37,443 nucleotides of DNA from Chromatiales bacterium (lineage in GTDB: Bacteria > Pseudomonadota > Gammaproteobacteria > Steroidobacterales > Woeseiaceae): NCBI GenBank assembly GCA_004282875.1, contig SHLT01000015.1, positions 1-37,443 of the forward strand, read 5' to 3'. The notes under the pieces are model-generated. The model searched no databases, was not told where the DNA came from, and saw nothing but the letters and a program-made list of their open reading frames with translations. Below, piece after piece: positions 22,136 to 30,499 of the stretch; position 1 is the first letter of the stretch, and every line of letters begins with the position of its first letter. The translations under genes were made by a program, and so were the position numbers.

Positions 22136-22840
22136 CTAGTCGGCGGGGAAGGGGTTTCCTGCAACGATACTGTCAGCCCATGCGTTCGCCGTTTCGCGTG
22201 TCCACAAGAGGTCTGACTGCGGCCCGTAAACATACAGAAACAGTACCTTGTCACCGACGTGCAGGCTGAGCATCGTTGCCGACAGGATCTCGCTGCCCAT
22301 ATCCTCGCCGTTCACCGTTGCCGAGACGGTCATGTACATGGAGCTGGCGATGGCATTGTCGGTATCGTGATGCACCGGCAGGGGTACGACGCCTCCGAGG
22401 TCGACGGCGAGATCGGCATCGAACTGCTCGCTCAGGGCCGCGTTTCCGGCGCTCGTGATTTCGGGTAAATGCTCCTGCACCCTGGCGGTCAATTCGAAGA
22501 GCTGATTGCGAATGATGTCCTGGAATTCGCCAAACTGAGTCGCAGAGATGGACATCCGGCTAATGCTCTTCTCCGCCTCGATATTCATATAGCGACCGAC
22601 CTCGACAGCGTCCCCACGCAGAATGGCTGCGGCCGTGGATTCGTGAATGAGCGTCAGGTAACGATGGTTGCTCGCCGCAACATACGCCCACATCGACTCG
22701 TAGTAAGGGGACATATCCGGAGTGAGCTCGACGTATCCATCCGGGAGCGGGACACTAATCGTGCGCTCACCGACGACGATATCGGCTGCGCCGGCCTGCA
22801 GGCAGAACAAGCCCAGTAAGAGAATAATCAGCGGTCGCAT
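22136..22840 (-). CDS. Exported protein of unknown function at the end of the nqr operon
   Basis: The 234-residue product has a clear signal peptide (LIILLLGLFCLQAGAA, cleavage after residue ~19). The rest is a mixed soluble domain with no Cys or metal motif that I recognise; it opens with ERTISVPLPDGYVEL. It begins 7 bases after the stop of the CBS-domain gene on the same strand, so it is likely the last gene of the nqr transcript. It is convergent with the hydrolase gene (55-base gap without an obvious terminator). Confidence 0.7.
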   Translation of the reverse strand: MRPLIILLLGLFCLQAGAADIVVGERTISVPLPDGYVELTPDMSPYYESMWAYVAASNHRYLTLIHESTAAAILRGDAVEVGRYMNIEAEKSISRMSISATQFGEFQDIIRNQLFELTARVQEHLPEITSAGNAALSEQFDADLAVDLGGVVPLPVHHDTDNAIASSMYMTVSATVNGEDMGSEILSATMLSLHVGDKVLFLYVYGPQSDLLWTRETANAWADSIVAGNPFPAD

Positions 22841-22847
22841 AAAGTCG

Positions 22848-23252
22848 CTAGCCGGCCGAGATCACTTCCAGCGCCCGCAGGACATCGCGGCGACTGATCT
22901 GTCCGACCAGCCTGTTCTTGTCCGTAACCGGGAAGCGCCGATAGCGCTTGTCGATGAATACTTCGGCGAGGTCGACGATACTCATTTCGGCATTAACCGT
23001 CTGCACGCCATCTGACATGTAATCGCGAACCGGACCGCCGTACTCGCCATGATAACCGGCCTGCAGTGCGACTTTCATGCAGTCGAGTTCAGACAACATG
23101 CCGACAAGATTGCCTTCGTCGTCAACAACAGGGGCACCGGCGATGCGATTCTTTACCAGCACGTGCACGGCATCGAGGACCGGTGTGTCGGGCTTGAACG
23201 TCACGAGCGTTCGCGCCATATAGTCTTTTACGAGACAGGACTTGATGTTCAT
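22848..23252 (-). CDS. Small CBS-domain-pair protein coupled to nqrM
   Basis: The start at 23252 (MNIKSCLVKDYM) follows GGAGAA at seven bases and overlaps the nqrM stop by four bases (ATGA). The longer reading from 23309 lies inside nqrM. The 134-residue protein is a tandem CBS pair and nothing else: VKDYMARTLVTFKPDTPVLDA...GAPVVDDEGNLVGMLSELD and VRDYMSDGVQTVNAEMSIVDLA...RRFPVTDKNRLVGQISRRDVLRAL. CBS pairs bind adenine nucleotides, so it could sense energy or NAD(H) status. Coupling to nqrM suggests regulation of Na+-NQR assembly or activity (inference). Confidence 0.85.
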   Translation of the reverse strand: MNIKSCLVKDYMARTLVTFKPDTPVLDAVHVLVKNRIAGAPVVDDEGNLVGMLSELDCMKVALQAGYHGEYGGPVRDYMSDGVQTVNAEMSIVDLAEVFIDKRYRRFPVTDKNRLVGQISRRDVLRALEVISAG

Positions 23253-23449
23253 GTTGCTTCTCCGTCCGCGCGCTTGCGCTTCTTGCGGCATTGACCTTTG
23301 CCGCTGCATAGCTCACAGCCGCCGCCGTTCAGGCCGCCGCAGCTTCCGCTGATTGCCTTGCGACCGTTGATCACGCCAACGCTCATGCCCGTGATGACGA
23401 GCAGAATAATGACAAAGCTGAACAGCAGGGTTGTGATGATCGTATTCAT
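23249..23449 (-). CDS. nqrM: Na+-NQR maturation protein NqrM (DUF539)
   Basis: This 66-residue protein has a single membrane helix (about 5-28) and then a Cys-rich tail: SGSCGGLNGGGCELCSGKGQC (Cys37, 45, 48, 54). The NGRKAISGSCGGLN stretch is the family signature. NqrM is needed for assembly of Na+-NQR, probably by delivering iron to the Cys-coordinated site between NqrD and NqrE. The ATG overlaps the apbE stop by four bases, and the CBS gene overlaps its own stop. A short basic tail (CRKKRKRADGEAT) ends the protein. Confidence 0.9.
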   Translation of the reverse strand: MNTIITTLLFSFVIILLVITGMSVGVINGRKAISGSCGGLNGGGCELCSGKGQCRKKRKRADGEAT

Positions 23450-24480
23450 TGTGTACTCAGTGTATCGAAATCGGGCGTCGTAATTTCTTGAATGCCGCTC
23501 GCATCGCGTACCAGGAAGTAAGCGGCAAGGCCCAGCTCCCGGGCAAGCTCAGGGCCATCGTCAGGTCCGAGCACCAGCAGCGCGGTGGCCATTGCATCTG
23601 CGAAGGCTGCCGACGCGTTTACCACGGTAACAGCTGCAAGCTTGTGCGTCACCGGTCGGCCGGTCCGTGGGTCGATAGTGTGCGAATAGCGCTGGCCATC
23701 GTGTTCAAAATAGTTACGGTAATCGCCGGACGTGGCGACGCTGGTATCGGTCACATGCACGACCGCGTGCGGCACGCGCTCCGATGTTGACGGCGCCTCG
23801 ATGCCGATCGCCCATTTGCGGCCGTTTCGATTGTGGCCGCGGATGCGCAACTCACCGCCAATCTCCGCCATGTAGTTGTCAATGCCGCGGGACTCGAGGA
23901 GTCCCGCAACCAGGTCCACTGCATGGCCCTTGGCCCAGCCCGAGAGATCCACGTACAGATCCGGCACGTCCTTGCGCACGAGTTGCTCGTTGCAGTCCAC
24001 CTCCAACAGATCGAAGCCGACCCGGTGTTGCGCGGCCACAATATCGCCGTCCGTTGGCGGTTCGGTGATCGCCCCGGCGGGGCCGAATCCCCACAGGTTG
24101 ACGAGCGGGCCCACGGTCGGGTCGAAAGCGCCCTTGGTGATCCTGCTGATTTCGAGTGAGCGCTCGAGCAGGTCGCAGAACGGCGCGGATACCGCGACCC
24201 AGTCGACCGACAAGGCCATATTCAATGCACTGAGCTCCGAATCGTCGCGCCAGGTGGAGGCAAGCTTATCGAGGGAGCCCAACGCGTCGAGTATGTCCTG
24301 TCGCAGGACGTCGGCGTCCAGTTCCGCGGGAAAATCGACCACGGAAACGACGAACGACGTACCCATTGCACTGCCCTGGAGATCCGTTTGTGGCGATGCG
24401 TGGTCGCATGCGCAGAGGGCCAGCAGTGCAAGACAGAGGATGAACGAGCGCAGCACGATCAGGCTAGCCGCCGAAATCAT
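23446..24480 (-). CDS. apbE: FAD:protein FMN transferase ApbE, lipoprotein
   Basis: The 344-residue product has a lipoprotein signal ([12 protein letters not shown]) and the ApbE core: GTSFVVSV near the start, [29 protein letters not shown], the GGELRIRG strand, [13 protein letters not shown] and [13 protein letters not shown]. ApbE transfers FMN from FAD onto the target threonines of NqrB and NqrC, outside the cytoplasmic membrane. The ATG at 24480 lies inside the end of nqrF (17-base overlap); a GTG at 24456 ([12 protein letters not shown]) would give a more ordinary lipoprotein leader and no overlap, so the start is uncertain. Confidence 0.93.
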   Translation of the reverse strand: MISAASLIVLRSFILCLALLALCACDHASPQTDLQGSAMGTSFVVSVVDFPAELDADVLRQDILDALGSLDKLASTWRDDSELSALNMALSVDWVAVSAPFCDLLERSLEISRITKGAFDPTVGPLVNLWGFGPAGAITEPPTDGDIVAAQHRVGFDLLEVDCNEQLVRKDVPDLYVDLSGWAKGHAVDLVAGLLESRGIDNYMAEIGGELRIRGHNRNGRKWAIGIEAPSTSERVPHAVVHVTDTSVATSGDYRNYFEHDGQRYSHTIDPRTGRPVTHKLAAVTVVNASAAFADAMATALLVLGPDDGPELARELGLAAYFLVRDASGIQEITTPDFDTLSTQ

Positions 24481-25708
24481 CCAGCAGGATGTTCTCTTTC
24501 GGAACGCCCAGGCTGTCCAGCATCTTGATGACGGCCGTGTTCATCATGGGGGGGCCACAGAGGTAGAATTCACAGTCCTCGGGCGCCGGGTGTTTCGACA
24601 GGTACTCGTCATACAGGACCTGGTGAATGAAGCCCGTGAGTCCGTCCCAGTTATCCTCGGGCTGCGGTTCTGACAAGGCGAGGTGCCACTCGAAGTTGTC
24701 GTTCTTCTCGGCCAGCTCATCGAATTCCCCGGCGTAGAACATTTCCTTGAGACTGCGCGCGCCGTACCAGAAGGACATCTTGCGGGTACTGTGTTTGCGT
24801 TTCAGCTGGTCGAAGATGTGGGCGCGCATCGGTGCCATGCCGGCGCCGCCGCCGATGAAGACCATTTCGTTGTCCGTATCCTTGGCAAAGAACTCGCCGT
24901 AGGGGCCGGAAATCGTCGTGTGGTCACCGGGTTTCAGGTTGAAAATGTACGACGACATGATGCCCGGCGGAATTGACGCGTCGGCGCCTGGAGGCGGCGT
25001 TGCTATGCGGACGTTGAGCTTGATGACCGTTTTCTCTTCGGGGTAACTGGCCATCGAATAGGCCCGCATCTCCGGGTGTTTCACATGGGATTCGTACTGC
25101 CACAGGTTGTACTTGTCCCATTCGTCGCGGAAGCGCTCGTCGATATCGAATTCGCTGTACTTCAGGTCATGGGGCGGGCATTCGATCTGGATGTAACCGC
25201 CGGCCCTGAACTCGAGTTCGTCACCCTCCGGAAGGGCGACGACGAGTTCCTTGATGAAACTCGATACATTCCGGTTTGAGACCACGGTACAGTCATAGCG
25301 TTTGACCCCGAACACCTCCTCCGGGACCTGGACTCTCATGTCCTGTTTAACGGCAACCTGGCAGGCGAGTCGATAGTGGTCCGCGGCATCGCGCTTGTTA
25401 ATGACCGAGGTTTCGGTAGGCAAGATGGCGCCACCGCCCGAGAGGACCCGCACGCGGCATTGGGCGCAGGTGCCGCCGCCGCCACAGGCGGAGGGCACAA
25501 ACAGCTCGTTGTCAGCGAGGCTCTGCATGAGCTTGCCCCCGACCGGGATTGCCAGTTCAAGTTCGTCGTTGACGATGACTTTGACATTGCCGGTTGCAAC
25601 CAGCTTGGAGCGTGCCAGAAGAATGACGAATACGAGAATCAGGACGACGGCGGTAAAGAGGCCGACGCCAAGCAGTACTTCCTGAAGTACGGCAGAGTCG
25701 ATGTTCAC
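24464..25708 (-). CDS. nqrF: Na+-translocating NADH:quinone reductase subunit F
   Basis: The 414-residue product has one N-terminal membrane helix (about 10-32), then a [2Fe-2S] ferredoxin domain ([10 protein letters not shown], Cys75/81/84, with Cys116), an FAD domain with RAYSMASYP and GPYGEFF, and an NADH domain with [15 protein letters not shown] and [14 protein letters not shown]. It is the NADH-oxidising entry subunit: NADH to FAD to [2Fe-2S]. The length is usual (about 407). It ends LDDFGG, the conserved tail. It starts two bases after the nqrE stop. Confidence 0.97.
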   Translation of the reverse strand: MNIDSAVLQEVLLGVGLFTAVVLILVFVILLARSKLVATGNVKVIVNDELELAIPVGGKLMQSLADNELFVPSACGGGGTCAQCRVRVLSGGGAILPTETSVINKRDAADHYRLACQVAVKQDMRVQVPEEVFGVKRYDCTVVSNRNVSSFIKELVVALPEGDELEFRAGGYIQIECPPHDLKYSEFDIDERFRDEWDKYNLWQYESHVKHPEMRAYSMASYPEEKTVIKLNVRIATPPPGADASIPPGIMSSYIFNLKPGDHTTISGPYGEFFAKDTDNEMVFIGGGAGMAPMRAHIFDQLKRKHSTRKMSFWYGARSLKEMFYAGEFDELAEKNDNFEWHLALSEPQPEDNWDGLTGFIHQVLYDEYLSKHPAPEDCEFYLCGPPMMNTAVIKMLDSLGVPKENILLDDFGG

Positions 25709-25710
25709 TG

Positions 25711-26313
25711 TTATATTCCCGAGAAGCCCATGAAGCTAAGCGACATGAGGCCAACGATGATGAATGCGATACCCAGTCCCTGGAGACCATCCGGAACGTC
25801 GGAGTACTTGAGTTTCTCGCGAATGCCCGCCAGTGCGATCAACGCAATCGCCCAGCCGGCGCCGCTACCTATACCGTAGACGACGGATTCAGGCAGGTTG
25901 TACTGGCGTTCGACCATGAACAACGTGCCGCCGAGGATGGCGCAGTTCACGGTGATGAGCGGCAGGAAGATACCGAGGGCGTTGTAGAGCTTCGGCACAA
26001 AGCGATCGAGCGTCATTTCGAGTATTTGCACGAGCGCCGCGATGACGCCGATGTAGCTGACCAGTCCCAGGAAGCTCAGGTCGACATTCGGTAATCCGGC
26101 CCAGGCGAGCGCACCATCGGCGAGCAGGTACTTGAAGATGAGGTGGTTCACGGGAACCGTGATGACCTGGATGACGATGACCGCAAGGCCCAGCCCGATA
26201 GCCGTCTCTACGCGCTTCGAGACAGCCAGGAACGTGCACATGCCAAGGAAGAAAGCGAGGGCGAGGTTTTCGACGAACGCGGCCTGAACAAAGAGGCTGG
26301 CATAGGCTTCCAT
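25711..26313 (-). CDS. nqrE: Na+-translocating NADH:quinone reductase subunit E
   Basis: A 200-residue, six-helix membrane subunit. [25 protein letters not shown] and [16 protein letters not shown] carry the two conserved cysteines that, with those of NqrD, hold the membrane-embedded iron centre. The start shares one base with the nqrD stop (TGATG). Homologous to RnfA, but the surrounding nqr genes settle the identity. Confidence 0.96.
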   Translation of the reverse strand: MEAYASLFVQAAFVENLALAFFLGMCTFLAVSKRVETAIGLGLAVIVIQVITVPVNHLIFKYLLADGALAWAGLPNVDLSFLGLVSYIGVIAALVQILEMTLDRFVPKLYNALGIFLPLITVNCAILGGTLFMVERQYNLPESVVYGIGSGAGWAIALIALAGIREKLKYSDVPDGLQGLGIAFIIVGLMSLSFMGFSGI

Positions 26314-26972
26314 CAGAACACCTCCGTGCGGTGGACTTCATGGATCTGATATTCCGGCTTCTCGACCTGCTGCTTGCGCCAGGTACGGATGCCCCAGATC
26401 AAAAGTCCGATGATGAAGAACGCGCTCGGCGGTAACAGCATCAGGCCGTTAGCCACGTACCAGCCACCGTTCGATGTGAGTTCGAACACCGGGTAACCGA
26501 GCAGCGTGCCCGCGCCGAACAGTTCGCGCAGGGTTGCGACGGCGATGAGGATGATGCTGTAGCCAAGGCCGTTGCCAAGACCGTCGATGAAGCTCATGAC
26601 GACACCGTTCTTCATCGCGAAGGCTTCGGCGCGGCCGAGGACGATGCAGTTGGTGATAATCAGGCCGACGAAGACCGACAGCTGTTTGCTGGTTTCGAAG
26701 GCATAAGCCTTGAGGAGCTGATCGACGAGGATCACGAGCGACGCAATGATCGTCATGTGGACGATGATGCGGATGTTGTTCGGAATCCTGTGGCGCAGGG
26801 CACTGATTGCGGCACCGGCGAGCGCGGCAACGCTGGTCAGCGCGACGCACATGAGCAGTGCCGGCAACAGCGAGGTCGTTACGGCGAGCGCCGAGCAGAT
26901 ACCGAGCATCTGCAGCGTTACCGGGTTGTTGTCGACAAGAGGGTCGATCAGGACTGTTCTTGCTTCACTCAT
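26313..26972 (-). CDS. nqrD: Na+-translocating NADH:quinone reductase subunit D
   Basis: The start is placed at 26972 ([17 protein letters not shown]), inside the last codons of nqrC; the longer reading from 27056 has no family-like N-terminus. The 219-residue protein has six helices and the two conserved Cys segments ([10 protein letters not shown] and [17 protein letters not shown]). It pairs with NqrE to form the intramembrane iron site. Homologous to RnfE. Confidence 0.96.
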   Translation of the reverse strand: MSEARTVLIDPLVDNNPVTLQMLGICSALAVTTSLLPALLMCVALTSVAALAGAAISALRHRIPNNIRIIVHMTIIASLVILVDQLLKAYAFETSKQLSVFVGLIITNCIVLGRAEAFAMKNGVVMSFIDGLGNGLGYSIILIAVATLRELFGAGTLLGYPVFELTSNGGWYVANGLMLLPPSAFFIIGLLIWGIRTWRKQQVEKPEYQIHEVHRTEVF

Positions 26973-27723
26973 CTGTATTGCCCTCGCGGAAATTGGCCAG
27001 ATAGGGGCCGAAGCCGTGCGACCCGGTCCAGTACTGCACCAGCCCGGTAATGCCATTGCCTGTCAGCGTTGCGCCCGCCAGGCCGTCGAGCATGTGTTCA
27101 GTGCCGGTCACACCTTGCGGGACCAGCCCCTTGATGACGCGGATCACTGGCTCGCCCTCGTCACCGTAGATTTTTTTGCCGTCCACCTGCGCGCGCCAGG
27201 ATTCCTTGTCCATCTGGTCACCGAGGCCAGGCGTTTCGGCATGTGAGTAGAAGCGCAGTCCCTTGATCGTATTGCCGTCCGGGGCAACCGACAGGTAGCC
27301 GAGCATCGTTGACCAAAGGCCTTTGCCGTAAACCGGCAGGATGACCTGGTTGACGCGTCCGTTTTCCGTGACGAGGTACACGTCGATACTGGCGGCTCGC
27401 TGTGCGATCCCTGCGCTGTCCAGGTCGTCAGGGATGGCGACGGTCGCCTCCATGTCCGCGCCGTCCGCATAGGTGCCGGACGCGAGGTCGACGGTCCGCG
27501 TATCAATCGAGGCGAACAGCGCGTCGACATCGGCGCCGGGCTCCATGAGCCCCGCGACATCGAGGATGATCTGCTTGCGGAACAGGTCCTCGTTCCTTGC
27601 CTGCACCGGCTTCAGAACGATGGCCGCGCTGGAGACGATGATCGAGCAGACGAGACTGAGCCCGATCGCTACGATCAGCGTATTCGAGATGCTGTCGCGG
27701 TCGAATTCTTTCTTGTCAGACAT
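26965..27723 (-). CDS. nqrC: Na+-translocating NADH:quinone reductase subunit C
   Basis: The 252-residue product has an N-terminal membrane helix (about 15-37) and a periplasmic FMN-binding domain. The covalent FMN site is [12 protein letters not shown] (residues ~213-224), with the acceptor Thr expected in GAT (T219). Family members usually read SGAT; here alanine replaces the serine. [11 protein letters not shown] and [13 protein letters not shown] are typical. The start overlaps the nqrB stop by 8 bases. Confidence 0.95.
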   Translation of the reverse strand: MSDKKEFDRDSISNTLIVAIGLSLVCSIIVSSAAIVLKPVQARNEDLFRKQIILDVAGLMEPGADVDALFASIDTRTVDLASGTYADGADMEATVAIPDDLDSAGIAQRAASIDVYLVTENGRVNQVILPVYGKGLWSTMLGYLSVAPDGNTIKGLRFYSHAETPGLGDQMDKESWRAQVDGKKIYGDEGEPVIRVIKGLVPQGVTGTEHMLDGLAGATLTGNGITGLVQYWTGSHGFGPYLANFREGNTDE

Positions 27724-28924
27724 TGCGTTTCAGCCTCCGCTTGACGTTGGCTTGCACCACGAAGTGGTCGATGACGGGCGCGAACACGTTGGCAAACAGG
27801 ATCGCGAGCATGATGCCTTCCGGGAATGCCGGGTTGATGACCCGAATGAGCCAGGTCATAAATCCAATCAGGAAGCCGAACACCCATTTGCCGGTGTTCG
27901 TCTGGGCAGCGCTCACGGGGTCGGTCGCCATGAAGACCGCGCCGAACGCAAAGCCACCGAGCACCATGTGCCACTCCCATGGCATGGAAATCATCGGGTT
28001 GCTGCTCTCGAGGTTGCCGAACAGCAGTGTCGGGATGATGAGGCCTGCGCAGACGGCCACGATAATGCGCCAGGAAGCAATGCCCGTGTAGATGAGAATC
28101 ACGGCACCGAGCAGGCAGGCTGCTGCCGATACTTCACCGATCGAGCCCTGCATCTGGCCAATGAAGGCTTGCGTCCAGGTCAGGCCTGAATCGATCACTC
28201 CCTCGAAGCCCTCTATGGCGCTGATGCCAAGGGCCGTTGCGCCACTGAAGCCATCGACCGGGGTCCACACTGCGTCGCCGGAAATCTGCGCCGGATACGC
28301 GAAGTACAGGAATGCGCGGGCGACGAGCGCCGGGTTCAGGAAGTTCTTGCCGGTGCCGCCGAACACTTCCTTGCCGATGATGACGCCAAAGCTGATGCCG
28401 ACCGCAACCTGCCACAGGGGTATCGTTGCGGGCACGATCAGCGCGAACAGCCAGCCCGTGACGAAAAAGCCCTCGTTGACTTCATGATTGCGGATGCCGG
28501 CAAACAGGATTTCCCAGCCGAGGCCCACGACCATGGTCACGATGTAAATCGGGACGAAGTAGAGCGCGCCCTGCAGCGTGCAATCCCAGATGCTGGCCGG
28601 ATCGTAGCCGGCGCCGAGCATCGCGATGACCGCGCCGCGCCAGCCTTCAAGCCCTGCAACACCGAGGCCCTGCATGGCCATGTTGGCCTGGTATCCCGTG
28701 TTCCACATGCCGACCAGCGCCGCAGGCGCTGCCGCAATCACGACGATAATCATGACGCGCTTCAGGTCAAGCGCGTCACGTATGTGCGGGGAACCGCGGC
28801 TCAGGTCGCCAGGCGAATACAGGAATGTGTCGACAGCCTCCCACAGTGCATGAAAGCGATGAAAGCGACCGCCCTGCAAGAACAGGGGTTCGAGGGTATC
28901 GAGAAACGAGCGTAGTCTTTTCAT
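27716..28924 (-). CDS. nqrB: Na+-translocating NADH:quinone reductase subunit B
   Basis: The 402-residue product has about ten helices. The covalent FMN site is VDGFSGATALG, with Thr230 corresponding to Thr236 of Vibrio cholerae NqrB. GKEVFGGTGKNFLNPALVARAFL and NPAFPEGIMLAILFANVFAP are family hallmarks. This subunit holds FMN and riboflavin, forms the Na+ path and reduces quinone. The ATG shares one base with the nqrA stop region (28924), indicating coupling. Confidence 0.97.
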   Translation of the reverse strand: MKRLRSFLDTLEPLFLQGGRFHRFHALWEAVDTFLYSPGDLSRGSPHIRDALDLKRVMIIVVIAAAPAALVGMWNTGYQANMAMQGLGVAGLEGWRGAVIAMLGAGYDPASIWDCTLQGALYFVPIYIVTMVVGLGWEILFAGIRNHEVNEGFFVTGWLFALIVPATIPLWQVAVGISFGVIIGKEVFGGTGKNFLNPALVARAFLYFAYPAQISGDAVWTPVDGFSGATALGISAIEGFEGVIDSGLTWTQAFIGQMQGSIGEVSAAACLLGAVILIYTGIASWRIIVAVCAGLIIPTLLFGNLESSNPMISMPWEWHMVLGGFAFGAVFMATDPVSAAQTNTGKWVFGFLIGFMTWLIRVINPAFPEGIMLAILFANVFAPVIDHFVVQANVKRRLKRNV

Positions 28925-30267
28925 CAGCCGTTTACCTCGATTTCATGCAAGGTGTTTCGCAGGTGGGGCCCATATTCATACTTGCCGTTGCAAACAAAAG
29001 AGCACAGGGCGAGGTCTTCCTCGTCCAGTTCCAGGCATCCGAGCGCGCGCGCACCGTCGGTGTCACGCACAAGAATGGCCTTGAGCAGGGGCGTCGGCAG
29101 GATGTCGAGCGGCATGACCTGCTCGAAACTCCCGATAGAGACCATTGCGCGAGGACTGCCGTTCTGTGACGTCGTCATTCTGAGTTTCTTGCCGAACAGC
29201 CGGCCCGCAAATGCGCGCGCCGCCGAGAACTTGCCGAAGCCGGGTCGCAGAAAACTCAGGAACTCGCGTTCATTGCCTTCCTGCAAGATCGTAATCTGGT
29301 CGTCGTAGCGACCGAGGTAGGCGGCCCAGCCTGCGGCGCGGTGCCCATTGAGAACCGAGCCGGATACAACACGAACATCGCCTGGCTCGAGTTCACCGCT
29401 AATCAGTTCGCTGGTATTTGCACCAAGCCTGGTCTCGATCAGGCGGGGGTTCTTTACCTTGGGTCCGCCGATTGACACGACGAGATCGACCGGCAGTCGG
29501 CCGCTCGTGAACAGCTTGCCGACGGCGATGACGTCCTGGTAGCCAATGTGCCAGACGATTTTCTGTTCGTTGACAGGTTCCAGGAAGTGAATATGGGTGC
29601 CAGCAAGGCCGGCCGGATGCGGTCCGGAGAATTCGGCGTGCCGGAAGGTTTCACCGTCGGGCGCAGCGATGCCGGAGTTGACAGCCGTGCAGACGTAGAC
29701 CGGCCCGTCCGTCAGTTTCGACAGGACCACCAGGCCATTGGCGAAGGCCTCGGGATCGCGCTTGATAACCACGGTGGGATCGGCCGCGAGCGGGTTCGTA
29801 TCGATGGCCGTTACGAACAGCGCGCGGGCTTGTGCGTCAGGCGCCGGAATCTTGCTGAAGGGGCGTGTTCGTAGTGCCGTCCAGAGACCCGACTCCAGGA
29901 GGTTTTTGCGCACGGCCTCGCCGTCGAGCTTGGTCAGCTGCTCGGCGGAGTAGCTGGCGAACTCAACTTCGTCGTTACCATCGAGCTTGATGACGACGGA
30001 TTGCAGGACCCGCCGTTCACCGCGATTCACGGCGGCGACCGTGCCGCTGCCCGGCGATGTGAAATAGACGCCGGGATTCGATTTGTCGGTGTAAATAGCC
30101 TGTCCGAGCTTCACCCGGTCGCCTTCACGCACCAGCATCCTGGGCTTCAGGTCATTGGTGTCGGGTCCGAGCAGGGCGACCGACGAGACTTCGTGGCCGG
30201 CGGAGACGCTCTGTTCGGGGGCTCCGGGCAAAGGAATATTGAGGCCTTTCTTGATTTTAATGTGCAT
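28924..30267 (-). CDS. nqrA: Na+-translocating NADH:quinone reductase subunit A
   Basis: The 447-residue soluble subunit begins [19 protein letters not shown], the standard NqrA start. [38 protein letters not shown] and [15 protein letters not shown] are typical. It docks on NqrB at the cytoplasmic face and contributes to quinone binding. It is the first gene of a tightly overlapping operon nqrABCDEF-apbE-nqrM-CBS. The sequence before the ATG has no strong Shine-Dalgarno (reads GACCAATCTT), which is odd for a highly used operon. Confidence 0.96.
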   Translation of the reverse strand: MHIKIKKGLNIPLPGAPEQSVSAGHEVSSVALLGPDTNDLKPRMLVREGDRVKLGQAIYTDKSNPGVYFTSPGSGTVAAVNRGERRVLQSVVIKLDGNDEVEFASYSAEQLTKLDGEAVRKNLLESGLWTALRTRPFSKIPAPDAQARALFVTAIDTNPLAADPTVVIKRDPEAFANGLVVLSKLTDGPVYVCTAVNSGIAAPDGETFRHAEFSGPHPAGLAGTHIHFLEPVNEQKIVWHIGYQDVIAVGKLFTSGRLPVDLVVSIGGPKVKNPRLIETRLGANTSELISGELEPGDVRVVSGSVLNGHRAAGWAAYLGRYDDQITILQEGNEREFLSFLRPGFGKFSAARAFAGRLFGKKLRMTTSQNGSPRAMVSIGSFEQVMPLDILPTPLLKAILVRDTDGARALGCLELDEEDLALCSFVCNGKYEYGPHLRNTLHEIEVNG

Positions 30268-30499
30268 AAGATTGGTCGCTGATCAGAACCGTACGCGTCA
30301 CTGGCCGGCTGAGTGCGGCCGGGCGGTTTTTGTTGTGAACCTTTTATACCGGAATAAGACTCTATATACATACGCGCTTTCCGAGGACTGCGGGGGGGAA
30401 GATTTCGCAGTTCGAGACGCTGTACAATAGCTCGCTTTGCCGGATTTGTGTCCTACAGGGCGGCATCCGAAAAACTCTCAATATTTGGATAAAAAAATT
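30268..30499. promoter_or_regulatory. Divergent promoter region between nqrA and the M3 peptidase gene
   Basis: This 232-base spacer should contain the nqr promoter (minus) and the peptidase promoter (plus). CCGGC (30305-30309) and GCCGG (30318-30322) can form a stem; on the plus strand it is followed by TTTTT (30327-30331), and on the minus strand it would lie in the nqrA 5' leader. TACAAT at 30423-30428 is a possible plus-strand -10; TATAAAA around 30340 (reverse strand) is a possible nqr -10. Neither has a convincing -35. Confidence 0.4.

Noticed and set aside
23876-24673. A 265-codon open frame on the plus strand
   Set aside because: Antisense to apbE and nqrF, which have clear family motifs; its translation is Ser/Arg/Thr-rich and without a domain.
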